DNA of 64,000 nt from Methylobacter tundripaludum SV96. Lineage in GTDB: Bacteria > Pseudomonadota > Gammaproteobacteria > Methylococcales > Methylomonadaceae. Of this stretch, positions 36,940 through 45,178 are shown in pieces. Below the pieces are notes generated by a model. The model was not told where the DNA came from. It saw only the letters and a list, made by a program, of their open reading frames with translations, and did not search any database. The position numbers and the translations under genes were made by a program. Within the stretch, counting starts at the first letter, position 1. Every line of letters starts with the position of its first letter. The stretch is taken from assembly GCF_000190755.2 (NCBI RefSeq), contig NZ_JH109154.1:248001-312000 (forward strand), in the 5' to 3' direction.

Positions 36940-37722
36940 TTAGCCTTTCAAATAAACATCATAGCGCAACAACTTGCCCTGAAAACTTTGACTAGGCTTG
37001 CCGCCCAAAGGTTCGGCGTAATCCGGACTTTTTACCACCACCCGCTTTCCGGCAGCGCTTAAAGCCGCCTCGAAAAGCTGCTCCTTATCCTGATCATCGC
37101 CCAGCAGGTCGCGCAGCACCATCATTGATTTCTTGGCGAGTGCGGATTTTTTGCGCTTGGGAGGAAACATGGGATCAAGATAAATACAATCAGGCGGGCT
37201 TTCCAAATGGGCTAACAGTTCGATTGCATTACCCTGTAGCAACCGGGGAGACTCAAGATTAAGTCGCAGCATCCAGTCTTGTTGCGCCAATCGGGCAAAG
37301 CCGTCTGTCAGCAATTCCGCCATCACGGGCGAACGCTCGATACAGAGCAACTCGTAGCCCATGCGAAAAATATGCAGACTGTCCTGGCCCCAGCCGGTAG
37401 TGGCATCGACAACGGTTCTGGTTTTGCGACCCAGCGCCTGGGCCAAAGCGCCGTCTTTGGGCGCAGGCCATGAGCGCTGCTCGCCGTTGCGCGGCTCTAT
37501 ATCGACAACCAAGCCGCCTTTTTTAAGCAGCTCTTTGTCGAGCAGTTTTAAACAGCCGTCGCGCCAGCTTAAAAAAAAGTCTTCTTGAGTATCGCTGATG
37601 GATCGGTGCAAAGGAACGCCCAACCTTTCCGCAAGCTGCTGAAACGGCAGGCTATCGCCCTGCCCTTGGTAAAGTACGGCCAGTTTTCCGGCGTATTTTT
37701 GCGATGAAGCTTCTGTGGTCAT
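36940..37722 (-). CDS. rsmJ: 16S rRNA (guanine-N2) methyltransferase RsmJ
   Basis: The 260-residue enzyme methylates G1516 of 16S rRNA using S-adenosylmethionine. Diagnostic motifs are VVDATTGWGQDSLHIFRMGY (SAM-binding) and the family signature YLDPMFPPKRKKSALAKKSM (catalytic DPMFP). The N-terminal region QRLAERLGVPLHRS.. is also typical. Length is normal. It lies between the Rieske gene and sufU on the same strand; the gap upstream of it is occupied by repeats, so it may have its own promoter. Confidence 0.93.
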   Translation of the reverse strand: MTTEASSQKYAGKLAVLYQGQGDSLPFQQLAERLGVPLHRSISDTQEDFFLSWRDGCLKLLDKELLKKGGLVVDIEPRNGEQRSWPAPKDGALAQALGRKTRTVVDATTGWGQDSLHIFRMGYELLCIERSPVMAELLTDGFARLAQQDWMLRLNLESPRLLQGNAIELLAHLESPPDCIYLDPMFPPKRKKSALAKKSMMVLRDLLGDDQDKEQLFEAALSAAGKRVVVKSPDYAEPLGGKPSQSFQGKLLRYDVYLKG

Positions 37723-37740
37723 GGCTTAATTACCGACAAA

Positions 37741-37830
37741 GAGCATGAAGAGATCTTCGTGCTCTCGGCAATTGCTCCTGCATTGCTCTACCTCCTGCAT
37801 CCATGCAGTCGTTCGTGCCTTCGTGGTGAA
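37741..37830 (+). repeat. Palindromes and dispersed repeat upstream of rsmJ
   Basis: Three joined pieces: a hairpin GAGCATGAAGA / TCTTCGTGCTC; a copy of the dispersed family starting CTCGGCAATTGCTCCTGC at 37764-37806, which ends in the palindrome CTGCATCCATGCAG; and CGTGCCTTCGTGGTGAA, which also forms an arm of the hairpin array near 58440-58664. It lies downstream of sufU and could end the sufSU transcript. Confidence 0.65.
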
Positions 37831-37833
37831 ACA

Positions 37834-38286
37834 TTACTCGGTAGAAATGGATTTTTGTTCGTTTTTCAACGCCGCATCCAGCGTATGCCAAGCCAATGTC
37901 GCACATTTAACCCGAGCCGGATATTCGCGTACACCGGCCAATACCGCCAGCTTGCCGACCGCCTCAAGATTGATTTGTTCATCTTTGCCGGTGGTCATTT
38001 CGTGAAACTTTTTAAATAAATCTTCGGCTTCCTGTTCGGTTTTGCCTTTGACTATCTCGGTCATTAATGAAACGGATGCGGTCGAAATGGCGCAACCTGA
38101 ACCCTGGAAACTGGCATCGATAATCAGCTCGCCATCCATTTTCAAATATAAGGTTAGGCGGTCGCCGCATAGCGGATTAAAACCTTCCACTTTCCGGTCG
38201 GCATTGTCCATGACGCGGAAATTGCGCGGGTTGCGGTTGTGGTCGAATATAACCTCTTGATAGAGGTCGCGTAAATCATCAAACAT
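37834..38286 (-). CDS. sufU: Fe-S assembly sulfur-transfer protein SufU
   Basis: The 150-residue protein has the SufU/IscU fold and the three conserved cysteines in NPLCGDRLTLYL, GSGCAISTASVSLM and VKCATLAWHTL. The roughly 18-residue insert between the second and third cysteine regions (KGKTEQEAEDLFKKFHEMTT) marks SufU rather than IscU. SufU accepts persulfide sulfur from SufS and passes it to SufBCD. Its ATG overlaps the sufS stop by one base, so the two are coupled. sufE is absent from the window, consistent with SufU taking that role. Confidence 0.92.
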   Translation of the reverse strand: MFDDLRDLYQEVIFDHNRNPRNFRVMDNADRKVEGFNPLCGDRLTLYLKMDGELIIDASFQGSGCAISTASVSLMTEIVKGKTEQEAEDLFKKFHEMTTGKDEQINLEAVGKLAVLAGVREYPARVKCATLAWHTLDAALKNEQKSISTE

Positions 38287-39509
38287 TAGCCAAATACCTC
38301 AATCAAGGACTCTATGCCTTTCATTAAAACGTCAATTTCTTCTTTGGTGTTATACATTGCGAAGGATGCTCTTGCGGTCGCGGGAACCTGATAAAAATCC
38401 ATGACCGGCATTGCGCAATGGTGCCCTGCCCTGATGGCAATGCCTAAGCTGTCCAGCATGGTGCCGATATCGTGCGGATGGATTTTATCCAGTACAAAAG
38501 ACAAAATGGCGCCTTTATGCTCGGCCTCGCCGATAATCCGAAGCCCCTTAATCTGCCCGGCTTTTTCGGTCGCATAGTCAAGCAACTCGGCTTCATAGGC
38601 GGCAATTTTATCCATGCCGATGGCATTCAGGTAATCGATTGCCGCGCCCAAACCAACCACATCGGCAATGTTGGGTGTGCCTGCTTCAAACTTGTAGGGC
38701 AGCGTATTATATTCGGTTTCTTCAAAGGTGACTTTGCGGATCATATCGCCGCCGCCCTGATACGGGGGCATGGCTTCCAGTAAAGCCTGCTTGCCGTAAA
38801 GTACGCCTATGCCCGAAGGCGCATAAAGCTTATGGCCTGAAAAAACATAAAAATCGCAATCCAAGTCCTGCACGTCCACCGCCATGTGCGGAATCGCCTG
38901 CGCGCCATCCAGCATAACGGGTATATTTTTGGCATGCGCCGCTGCAATAATCTTTTCAACCGGATTGATCGTACCCAACGCATTGGACATATGCACCACT
39001 GAAACCAGCTTGGTTTTATCGCTGATCAGTTTTTCAAACTCATCATAGATCAATTCGCCTTGCAGGTTAATCGGCGCAACTTTTAAGATTGCCCCGGTCT
39101 GCTGGCACAGCATTTGCCAGGGAACGATATTGGAGTGATGCTCCATCGCGGTAATCAAAATCTCGTCACCGGCTTTAATATTGGCTTTGCCGTAGGTCTG
39201 CGCAACCAGGTTGATGGCTTCCGTAGCGCCCCTTACGAAAATAATCTCTTTTTCGCTGGACGCATTAATGAAGTCTTTAACCTTGGTGCGCGCGCCTTCA
39301 AACTTATCGGTAGAACGTACGCTTAAGGTATGTACACCGCGATGCACGTTAGCGTAATCATGGCTGTACAAATGCACGATGCTGTCGATAACCGCCTGCG
39401 GCTTTTGGCAAGAGGCCGCGTTATCCAGATAAACCAGCGGCTTGTTGCGTATAAGTTCAGCCAATATGGGGAAATCGGCGCGGATTTTTTCTACGGGAAA
39501 GTTTGTCAT
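38286..39509 (-). CDS. sufS: Cysteine desulfurase SufS
   Basis: The 407-residue class V aminotransferase-fold enzyme removes sulfur from cysteine as an enzyme persulfide for Fe-S cluster assembly. The PLP lysine is in FSGHKLYAPSGIGVLYG, and the catalytic cysteine is in RAGHHCAMPVMDFY. ATEAINLVAQTYG and EHHSNIVPWQ contact PLP. It is followed directly by sufU. It is separated from sufD by a plus-strand Uma2 nuclease gene, so sufSU probably has its own promoter in the gap at 39510-39598, or depends on read-through across the insertion. Confidence 0.95.
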   Translation of the reverse strand: MTNFPVEKIRADFPILAELIRNKPLVYLDNAASCQKPQAVIDSIVHLYSHDYANVHRGVHTLSVRSTDKFEGARTKVKDFINASSEKEIIFVRGATEAINLVAQTYGKANIKAGDEILITAMEHHSNIVPWQMLCQQTGAILKVAPINLQGELIYDEFEKLISDKTKLVSVVHMSNALGTINPVEKIIAAAHAKNIPVMLDGAQAIPHMAVDVQDLDCDFYVFSGHKLYAPSGIGVLYGKQALLEAMPPYQGGGDMIRKVTFEETEYNTLPYKFEAGTPNIADVVGLGAAIDYLNAIGMDKIAAYEAELLDYATEKAGQIKGLRIIGEAEHKGAILSFVLDKIHPHDIGTMLDSLGIAIRAGHHCAMPVMDFYQVPATARASFAMYNTKEEIDVLMKGIESLIEVFG

Positions 39510-39598
39510 ATTTATTAAAGTATTACTTCCGATAACATTGATTCTTAAATTACAACGTATTATATTCCAATCATTCTTACCTGACTCTGATTAAGAAC

Positions 39599-40165
39599 AT
39601 GGCTATAGCAACTACGAATGTACGTAAACACCTGACCGACATCAAAGAATGGCAAAAATTAGGTGAAGCTAATATTTTTCCGCCTGACAGCCGTCTTGAA
39701 CTCATCGAAGGAGAAATCTTGGAAATGGCACCTATTGGCTTTAATCATTCCGGTCATTTAAATCGCATCAATAAACTATTCTCAAGATTAATGCCTGATG
39801 ACGTTATTCCCAGCGTACAAAATCCGCTCCAACTCGGCGATCTTTCAGAACCCGAACCCGACTTTATGTTGTTAAAGCCGAATGATGATTTCTACTGCTC
39901 CCGTCATCCTAATGCCGCTGACGTATTGCTGCTGATCGAAGTCGCCGACAGTTCTCCCAGTTTCGACCAAAACCAGAAACTGCGTTTATACGCCAGCCAT
40001 AACATCCTTGAATACTGGCTAATGAACCTGAACGACGCCTGCCTTGAAGTTTACCGACAACCGCATGGTGATTGTTATGGTGAAAAAACCACGCTGCGGG
40101 TCGGCAACACCGTCACCTTGTCTCAACTAGAGCAAATCGCCATCGATATTGCCGATATTCTATAG
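39599..40165 (+). CDS. Uma2 family (DUF820) PD-(D/E)XK nuclease-like protein
   Basis: The 188-residue protein belongs to the Uma2/DUF820 family, common in cyanobacteria and in genomes rich in mobile DNA, with a PD-(D/E)XK restriction-endonuclease-like fold. Visible: RLELIEGEILEMAPIG, SEPEPDFMLL (acidic metal site), VLLLIEVADSS and the lysine in FDQNQKLRLYA, then ILEYWLMNL. The biological role of the family is unsettled. It lies opposite to the SUF genes and interrupts them: its last 6 bases overlap the 3' end of sufD. Confidence 0.88.
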   Translation: MAIATTNVRKHLTDIKEWQKLGEANIFPPDSRLELIEGEILEMAPIGFNHSGHLNRINKLFSRLMPDDVIPSVQNPLQLGDLSEPEPDFMLLKPNDDFYCSRHPNAADVLLLIEVADSSPSFDQNQKLRLYASHNILEYWLMNLNDACLEVYRQPHGDCYGEKTTLRVGNTVTLSQLEQIAIDIADIL

Positions 40166-41482
40166 CCATTCCTTGTTCACGCCTTCCTGCGGGAAGCGCG
40201 CCAATACCTGCTCTAAAACTATATCGTGCAAGCTTCTAATCTTGATCTTATCGACCATTTCGTTAGCAAACGCAAAGGTCAGCATGTTACGCGCCGTTTC
40301 TTCATCGACACAACGTGATTGCAGGTAGAAAATGGATTTCTCATCCAGCTGACCCACCGTTACGCCATGTCCGCATTTGACGTCATCGGCATAAATTTCC
40401 AGCTGCGGCTTGGTATCCACTTCGGCATCGTCCGATAACAGCAGATTACGATTGTTCATTTGCGAATCGGTTTTCTGTGCATCAATAGCCACAATCACCC
40501 GCCCCTGAAACACGCCTCTGGCTCTATCGTCCAGCACGCCTTTATACAGCTCGCGGCTAATGGCATAAGGCTTTAAATGATTGATGCGGGTATGGTTGTC
40601 GATATGCTGACGCTTGACGCCCAAGTACAAACCATTCAGTTCGCATTCTGAGGCATGATCCAGATCAGCATGAATATCGCTACGCGCCAACAAGCCGCCA
40701 AAGGCGAAATTGTGATGAGTAAACCGCGCATCTCTCGCTTGCTTAATGTAGCTGCCGCCAAAATGATAGGCTTTGTCAGACTCGCTCTGCATTTTATACA
40801 GCGTCACATCGGCGTTAGAGCCAACAAAAACCTCGGTGACAGCGGCCGTTAGATAGGCATTATCTATACCGACAAAAGTCTCTATCACCTTGGCTTCGGC
40901 CATTTCGTCGGCAATAATGATATTGCGGGTCGTAGCCATTGCATCGCTGCCAGTCACAATATGCAGCAACTGTATCGGTTTGTTTAAAACCTGCTTGACC
41001 GGCACATGAACAAACAAGCCGTCGGTAAACCATGCGGTATTGAAAGCGATGAAGCTGTGCTCTGATTGGTCGGCAGCTGTTCCTAAATACTTTTCTACTT
41101 TGTCCGGTTGTTTTACCAACGCATCAGCCATGCTCATTACTGAAACAGTTGACGGCAAATCAGTTAAATTTGAAAGCTCTGCCGAGAAATGCCCGTTCAC
41201 TAAAACCACAGACCAGGTATCTTCCAGCTGATACGATTTCAACCACTCGGAATCGAGATCACCGGCGGTTAAACTTAGCGATGGTGAAAATAGTTTCTTC
41301 TCAATGCCGGACACATTGGTATAGCGCCATTCTTCTTCACGCGGCGATGGAAAACCGTGCGCTGAAAATGCCATCAATGCCTCAGCCCTTAACGCCTTCA
41401 ACCAAGGCAAGGCTTGCCCCGGCAATACTGGAGCTATCGTTTGATATTCAGCCGCATAACGGCTTGCTGTTGCCGTATTCAT
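40160..41482 (-). CDS. sufD: Fe-S cluster assembly protein SufD
   Basis: The 440-residue protein is the SufD member of the SufBC2D scaffold. It has the SufBD beta-helix core, with visible blocks GLFVHVPVKQVLNKPIQLLH, GVFQGRVIVAIDAQKTDSQM and VKCGHGVTVGQLDEKSIFYL, the last carrying the conserved His that contributes to cluster binding with SufB. The N-terminus ends a linker with FPSPREEEWRYTNV, typical of SufD. Its ATG overlaps the sufC stop by one base. It ends the sufB-to-sufD run, with the Uma2 gene abutting convergently. Confidence 0.94.
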   Translation of the reverse strand: MNTATASRYAAEYQTIAPVLPGQALPWLKALRAEALMAFSAHGFPSPREEEWRYTNVSGIEKKLFSPSLSLTAGDLDSEWLKSYQLEDTWSVVLVNGHFSAELSNLTDLPSTVSVMSMADALVKQPDKVEKYLGTAADQSEHSFIAFNTAWFTDGLFVHVPVKQVLNKPIQLLHIVTGSDAMATTRNIIIADEMAEAKVIETFVGIDNAYLTAAVTEVFVGSNADVTLYKMQSESDKAYHFGGSYIKQARDARFTHHNFAFGGLLARSDIHADLDHASECELNGLYLGVKRQHIDNHTRINHLKPYAISRELYKGVLDDRARGVFQGRVIVAIDAQKTDSQMNNRNLLLSDDAEVDTKPQLEIYADDVKCGHGVTVGQLDEKSIFYLQSRCVDEETARNMLTFAFANEMVDKIKIRSLHDIVLEQVLARFPQEGVNKEWL

Positions 41483-42237
41483 TACGCTGCCGCCTGATTA
41501 TCTTCGACCCAACTGTAACCTTTTTCTTCCAGCTCCAATGCCAAATCGGCACCGCCGGATTTGACGATCTGGCCGTGCGCCAAAACGTGGACAAAATCCG
41601 GTTTGATATAGTCAAGTAGGCGTTGATAATGCGTCACCATCACAAACGCGCGCTCCGGCGAACGCAAGGAATTAACGCCTTCCGAGACGATTTTTAATGC
41701 GTCGATGTCCAGGCCGGAATCGGTTTCATCCATGATGCATAGCTTGGGTTCCAGAATGGCCATTTGCAGGATTTCATTACGTTTCTTTTCGCCGCCGGAA
41801 AAGCCTTCGTTAACCGCACGGTAGAGAAATTTCTCATCCATTTCGAGCAAACGCACTTTGTCTTTAACCAGCGTTAAAAAATCCATCGCATCGACTTCAG
41901 GCTGTCCGTTATGTTTGCGTATGGAGTTCAGCGCCGCTTTCAGTAAATAGATATTACTGACACCGGGAATTTCCACCGGATACTGGAATGCCAAAAACAC
42001 GCCTTCACGCGCCCTGATTTCAGGTGCCATTTCCAGTAAATCTTTGCCCTGATAAGTCGCCGAGCCTTCGGTGACAGTGTAGCCGCCCTTGCCTGACAAC
42101 ACATGCGACAAGGTACTTTTACCGGAACCGTTCGGTCCCATAATCGCATGGATTTCACCGGCTTTAATCTCAAGGTTAATGCCTTTAAGAATAGGCTTAT
42201 CGCCAACGCTGACGTGAAGATTTTTTATGCTGAGCAT
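41482..42237 (-). CDS. sufC: Fe-S cluster assembly ATPase SufC
   Basis: The 251-residue soluble ABC ATPase powers conformational change in the SufBC2D complex. Walker A is GPNGSGKSTL, the ABC signature is FSGGEKKRNEI, Walker B is CIMDETDSGLDIDAL, and the switch His is in VTHYQRLLDYI. It overlaps the bestrophin-like gene upstream by 13 bases and sufD downstream by one base, so translation of all three is likely coupled. Confidence 0.96.
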   Translation of the reverse strand: MLSIKNLHVSVGDKPILKGINLEIKAGEIHAIMGPNGSGKSTLSHVLSGKGGYTVTEGSATYQGKDLLEMAPEIRAREGVFLAFQYPVEIPGVSNIYLLKAALNSIRKHNGQPEVDAMDFLTLVKDKVRLLEMDEKFLYRAVNEGFSGGEKKRNEILQMAILEPKLCIMDETDSGLDIDALKIVSEGVNSLRSPERAFVMVTHYQRLLDYIKPDFVHVLAHGQIVKSGGADLALELEEKGYSWVEDNQAAA

Positions 42238-43184
42238 GCTTGGTTACCTGACTGGTCAAAATTGAAAACGTGTTCGACTTGCGACTGCTCTAACAATGCC
42301 AAACATTGACGTTTTATAGTGTCGCAAATACTGTGTAAGGGTAAATGGCTTAAGTTTTTTATATTAAATGGATTCTGTAACTCAATCCCGATTCTGTCTA
42401 ATGACAGCAAGGGATAAGCGACTAGAAAAAAAATAAGTACCGTAATAAATCCCGCCTGTTCTATTAAAGAAAAGGGCAGCAATAATAAAAAAAGTAAAAT
42501 AAAGCGCCGGGTCTTAATAGCATAAACCAATGGCATTGGCGTTTTTAAGATTCTTTCACAGCCGCCAATGTGATCAATCAGCAAAATCCGCTGTCCTTCT
42601 AACGCCCAAAACCCAAAACCATCTATATGCTGATATCCGGACCGTGCTTTTTGTAACAAAAAAGCCATTTTGCTGGCGGCAAACAGCGGCATATGTTCAG
42701 CAGACTTTAGCTCGTTAAGTTCCTGTTCGCTCAGCACGCCGGCCAAATCATCAAAATTCTTGCTATTCCGCAGAGACTCTTTCGCTGCAGCAGAAAAGGC
42801 TATCGTCCACTTCACCATTGCTTCCCGCCAGGCAGGATCATGAGGCCCATAGTGCAATGCCTCAATGACTATATTTCTACTCTGGTTAACAATGCCTCCC
42901 CATAATTTGCGTGCCTCCCACCAGCGCTCGTGGCCTGCATTGGTTCGAAACACAAGCACCAAACCCAGCACAACCCCGGTATATTCAAACGGGGTCACAT
43001 CAAGATGAGGTAATGGTCGCCAATATTGATCAAGCAGCACTAATAACAAAGGATAACAAGACATTATCAGCAAAGTGGGCAACACAAGCGGGGTAACAGA
43101 ACCTCGCCACATTAGGGCGCCACGAAAAAAACCTGGCGATTCACCCTTATTACTGTGCAACTCTAACTCTACTGGATTTGCCAT
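42225..43184 (-). CDS. Bestrophin-like (UPF0187) anion channel inside the SUF operon
   Basis: The 319-residue membrane protein matches the bestrophin/UPF0187 family of pentameric anion-selective channels. The N-terminal domain contains VFRTNAGHERWWEARKLWG, the family signature, preceded by membrane helices (about 30-50 and 62-80); a second pair lies at about 225-265. It sits between sufB (19 bases upstream) and sufC (13-base overlap), where most SUF operons have no gene. The tight spacing indicates real operon membership. What it carries is unknown; bacterial homologues may conduct chloride or other ions. Confidence 0.85.
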   Translation of the reverse strand: MANPVELELHSNKGESPGFFRGALMWRGSVTPLVLPTLLIMSCYPLLLVLLDQYWRPLPHLDVTPFEYTGVVLGLVLVFRTNAGHERWWEARKLWGGIVNQSRNIVIEALHYGPHDPAWREAMVKWTIAFSAAAKESLRNSKNFDDLAGVLSEQELNELKSAEHMPLFAASKMAFLLQKARSGYQHIDGFGFWALEGQRILLIDHIGGCERILKTPMPLVYAIKTRRFILLFLLLLPFSLIEQAGFITVLIFFLVAYPLLSLDRIGIELQNPFNIKNLSHLPLHSICDTIKRQCLALLEQSQVEHVFNFDQSGNQACSA

Positions 43185-43203
43185 ATTGCTAGCCTTTTAT
43201 ACG

Positions 43204-44652
43204 TTAACCGACCGAACCTTCCAGACTCAAACCCAACAACGCCTGAGCCTCCACCGCAAACTCCATCGGCAGCTCCCTGAATACTTCCTTACAAAAACCG
43301 TTAACGATCATCGACACCGCATCTTCCGCCGACAGTCCGCGTTGCTGGCAAAAGAACAGCTGGTCTTCGCTGATTTTGGAGGTCGTCGCTTCATGTTCGA
43401 CCTGGGCCGAAGGCTGCTTGACTTCCACATAAGGGAAGGTATGCGCGCCGCATTTATCGCCGATTAACAGCGAATCGCACTGGGTATAGTTACGGGCATT
43501 TTCAGCACTTTTTAACACCTTGACCAAACCACGGTAAGTGTTCTGCGCACGACCCGCTGAAATCCCTTTGGAAATAATGGTGCTGCTGGTGTTTTTGCCG
43601 ATATGGATCATCTTGGTGCCGGTATCGGCCTGCTGATAATTATTGGTCAACGCCACCGAATAAAACTCGCCGGTGGAATTGTCGCCGGTCAGGATGCAGC
43701 TTGGATATTTCCAGGTAATTGCCGAACCGGTTTCCACCTGTGTCCAGGACACTTTGGAATTTTCGCCGCGACAATCGGCACGTTTGGTCACAAAGTTATA
43801 GATGCCGCCCAAGCCGTTTTTATCGCCCGGATACCAGTTTTGCACGGTCGAGTATTTGATCACCGCATCTTTCATCGCGATTAACTCAACTACAGCCGCA
43901 TGCAGCTGGTTTTCGTCACGCATCGGCGCGGTGCAGCCTTCCAAATAACTGACGTGACTGCCTTCATCGGCGATAATTAAAGTCCGTTCAAACTGCCCGG
44001 TATTGGCGGCGTTGATACGAAAATAGGTGGACAATTCCATAGGGCAGCGCACGCCTTTGGGAATATAGACGAATGACCCGTCGGTAAATACGGCGGCATT
44101 TAAAGCGGCAAAGTAATTGTCGGTATGCGGCACGACCGAGCCCAGATATTGTTTGATCAGTTCTGGATGCTCACGCAAGGCTTCCGAAATCGGGCAGAAA
44201 ATAACGCCCGCTTCGTGCAGCTTGCCTTTAAACGTAGTCGCTACCGACACGCTGTCGAAAACCGCATCGACCGCAACACCGGCCAAACGCTCCTGCTCAT
44301 CCAGCGGAATACCCAGTTTTTTGTAAGCTTCCAAGACTTGCGGATCAATTTCATCCAGGCTTTTCGGCCCGTCTTCTTTACGTTTAGGCGCAGAATAGTA
44401 ACTGATCGCCTGATAATCGATAGGATCGAACTTGACGAACGCCCATTTCGGCGTCTTCATGGTTTGCCAATGGCGAAACGCTTTCAGCCGGTATTCGAGC
44501 ATAAACTCAGGTTCATTCTTGACTTTCGATAACCTGTGAATAACCTCCTCATCCAATCCGGGCGGAAAAGTGTCGGTTTCCAATTCAGTCACAAACCCCT
44601 GTTTGTATTCCTTGCCGATCAGATTCTTGATTTCTTGTTCACTTGCTGACAT
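43204..44652 (-). CDS. sufB: Fe-S cluster assembly protein SufB
   Basis: The 482-residue protein is the SufB scaffold subunit on which nascent [4Fe-4S] clusters are built. Visible conserved blocks are [60 protein letters not shown] and [19 protein letters not shown], the last containing the cysteine that receives sulfur. Length is standard. It is the second gene after the SufR regulator (8-base gap), followed by the bestrophin-like gene. Confidence 0.96.
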   Translation of the reverse strand: MSASEQEIKNLIGKEYKQGFVTELETDTFPPGLDEEVIHRLSKVKNEPEFMLEYRLKAFRHWQTMKTPKWAFVKFDPIDYQAISYYSAPKRKEDGPKSLDEIDPQVLEAYKKLGIPLDEQERLAGVAVDAVFDSVSVATTFKGKLHEAGVIFCPISEALREHPELIKQYLGSVVPHTDNYFAALNAAVFTDGSFVYIPKGVRCPMELSTYFRINAANTGQFERTLIIADEGSHVSYLEGCTAPMRDENQLHAAVVELIAMKDAVIKYSTVQNWYPGDKNGLGGIYNFVTKRADCRGENSKVSWTQVETGSAITWKYPSCILTGDNSTGEFYSVALTNNYQQADTGTKMIHIGKNTSSTIISKGISAGRAQNTYRGLVKVLKSAENARNYTQCDSLLIGDKCGAHTFPYVEVKQPSAQVEHEATTSKISEDQLFFCQQRGLSAEDAVSMIVNGFCKEVFRELPMEFAVEAQALLGLSLEGSVG

Positions 44653-44660
44653 AAAATTTT

Positions 44661-45110
44661 CTACCTATATAAACTGGAGACCGGAATCAACACTTCTTCC
44701 GGTACAACAACGGGTCTGATTAAATCGGCCAAGGTCACCGACTCTAATGCGTTATGAATGGTCTGGTTAATCAAACTCCAGTTCCCCAAAATATCACAGC
44801 CCGAAGCCTGTTCGCAGCCTTGATGGGAAATACTGCATTCGGTGAGGGCAATCGGTCCTTCCAGCGCGCTGATAACAGCCGCAACGCTTATTTCTTCCGG
44901 CATTCTGGCTAAAACATAGCCACCCTTGGCGCCGCGCGTGGAAATCAACACGTCTGCGTTAACCAGCAGCTTAAGGATTTTACTGACTGTAGGCAGAGCG
45001 ATGCCGGTCACCGTCGATATTTCCATAGCCGCACGCACCTGCGCTTTTTCTCTGGCCATAAAACTTAAAATGACCGTTGCATAATCAGTTAACTTACTCA
45101 GCCGTAACAT
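44661..45110 (-). CDS. sufR: Rrf2-family SUF operon regulator
   Basis: The 149-residue Rrf2 protein has an N-terminal winged helix ([19 protein letters not shown], then [17 protein letters not shown]) and three cysteines in [14 protein letters not shown], suited to bind an Fe-S cluster. Rrf2 regulators that lead SUF operons (often called SufR or IscR-like) repress when loaded with a cluster and release when Fe-S supply is short. An IscR-type palindrome overlaps its own predicted promoter, so autoregulation is likely. The symbol is by position and family; it could be named IscR. Confidence 0.88.
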   Translation of the reverse strand: MLRLSKLTDYATVILSFMAREKAQVRAAMEISTVTGIALPTVSKILKLLVNADVLISTRGAKGGYVLARMPEEISVAAVISALEGPIALTECSISHQGCEQASGCDILGNWSLINQTIHNALESVTLADLIRPVVVPEEVLIPVSSLYR

Positions 45111-45130
45111 ACCTTGCCCCTAATAATTGA

Positions 45131-45164
45131 GGACTATTCTAGTCCTATTTAATTACAGAGTAAA
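45131..45164 (-). promoter_or_regulatory. Predicted suf promoter with overlapping IscR-type operator
   Basis: On the minus strand TTTACT (45159-45164) and TAGAAT (45136-45141) are spaced by exactly 17 bases. The perfect palindrome GGACTATTCTAGTCC (45131-45145) covers the -10 box. Its core GACTAGAATAGTC fits the IscR type 1 core GACTRWWWYAGTC at all but one position. It lies 20 bases before the regulator's ATG. Confidence 0.75.
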
Positions 45165-45178
45165 GTCATTGGTAATTA

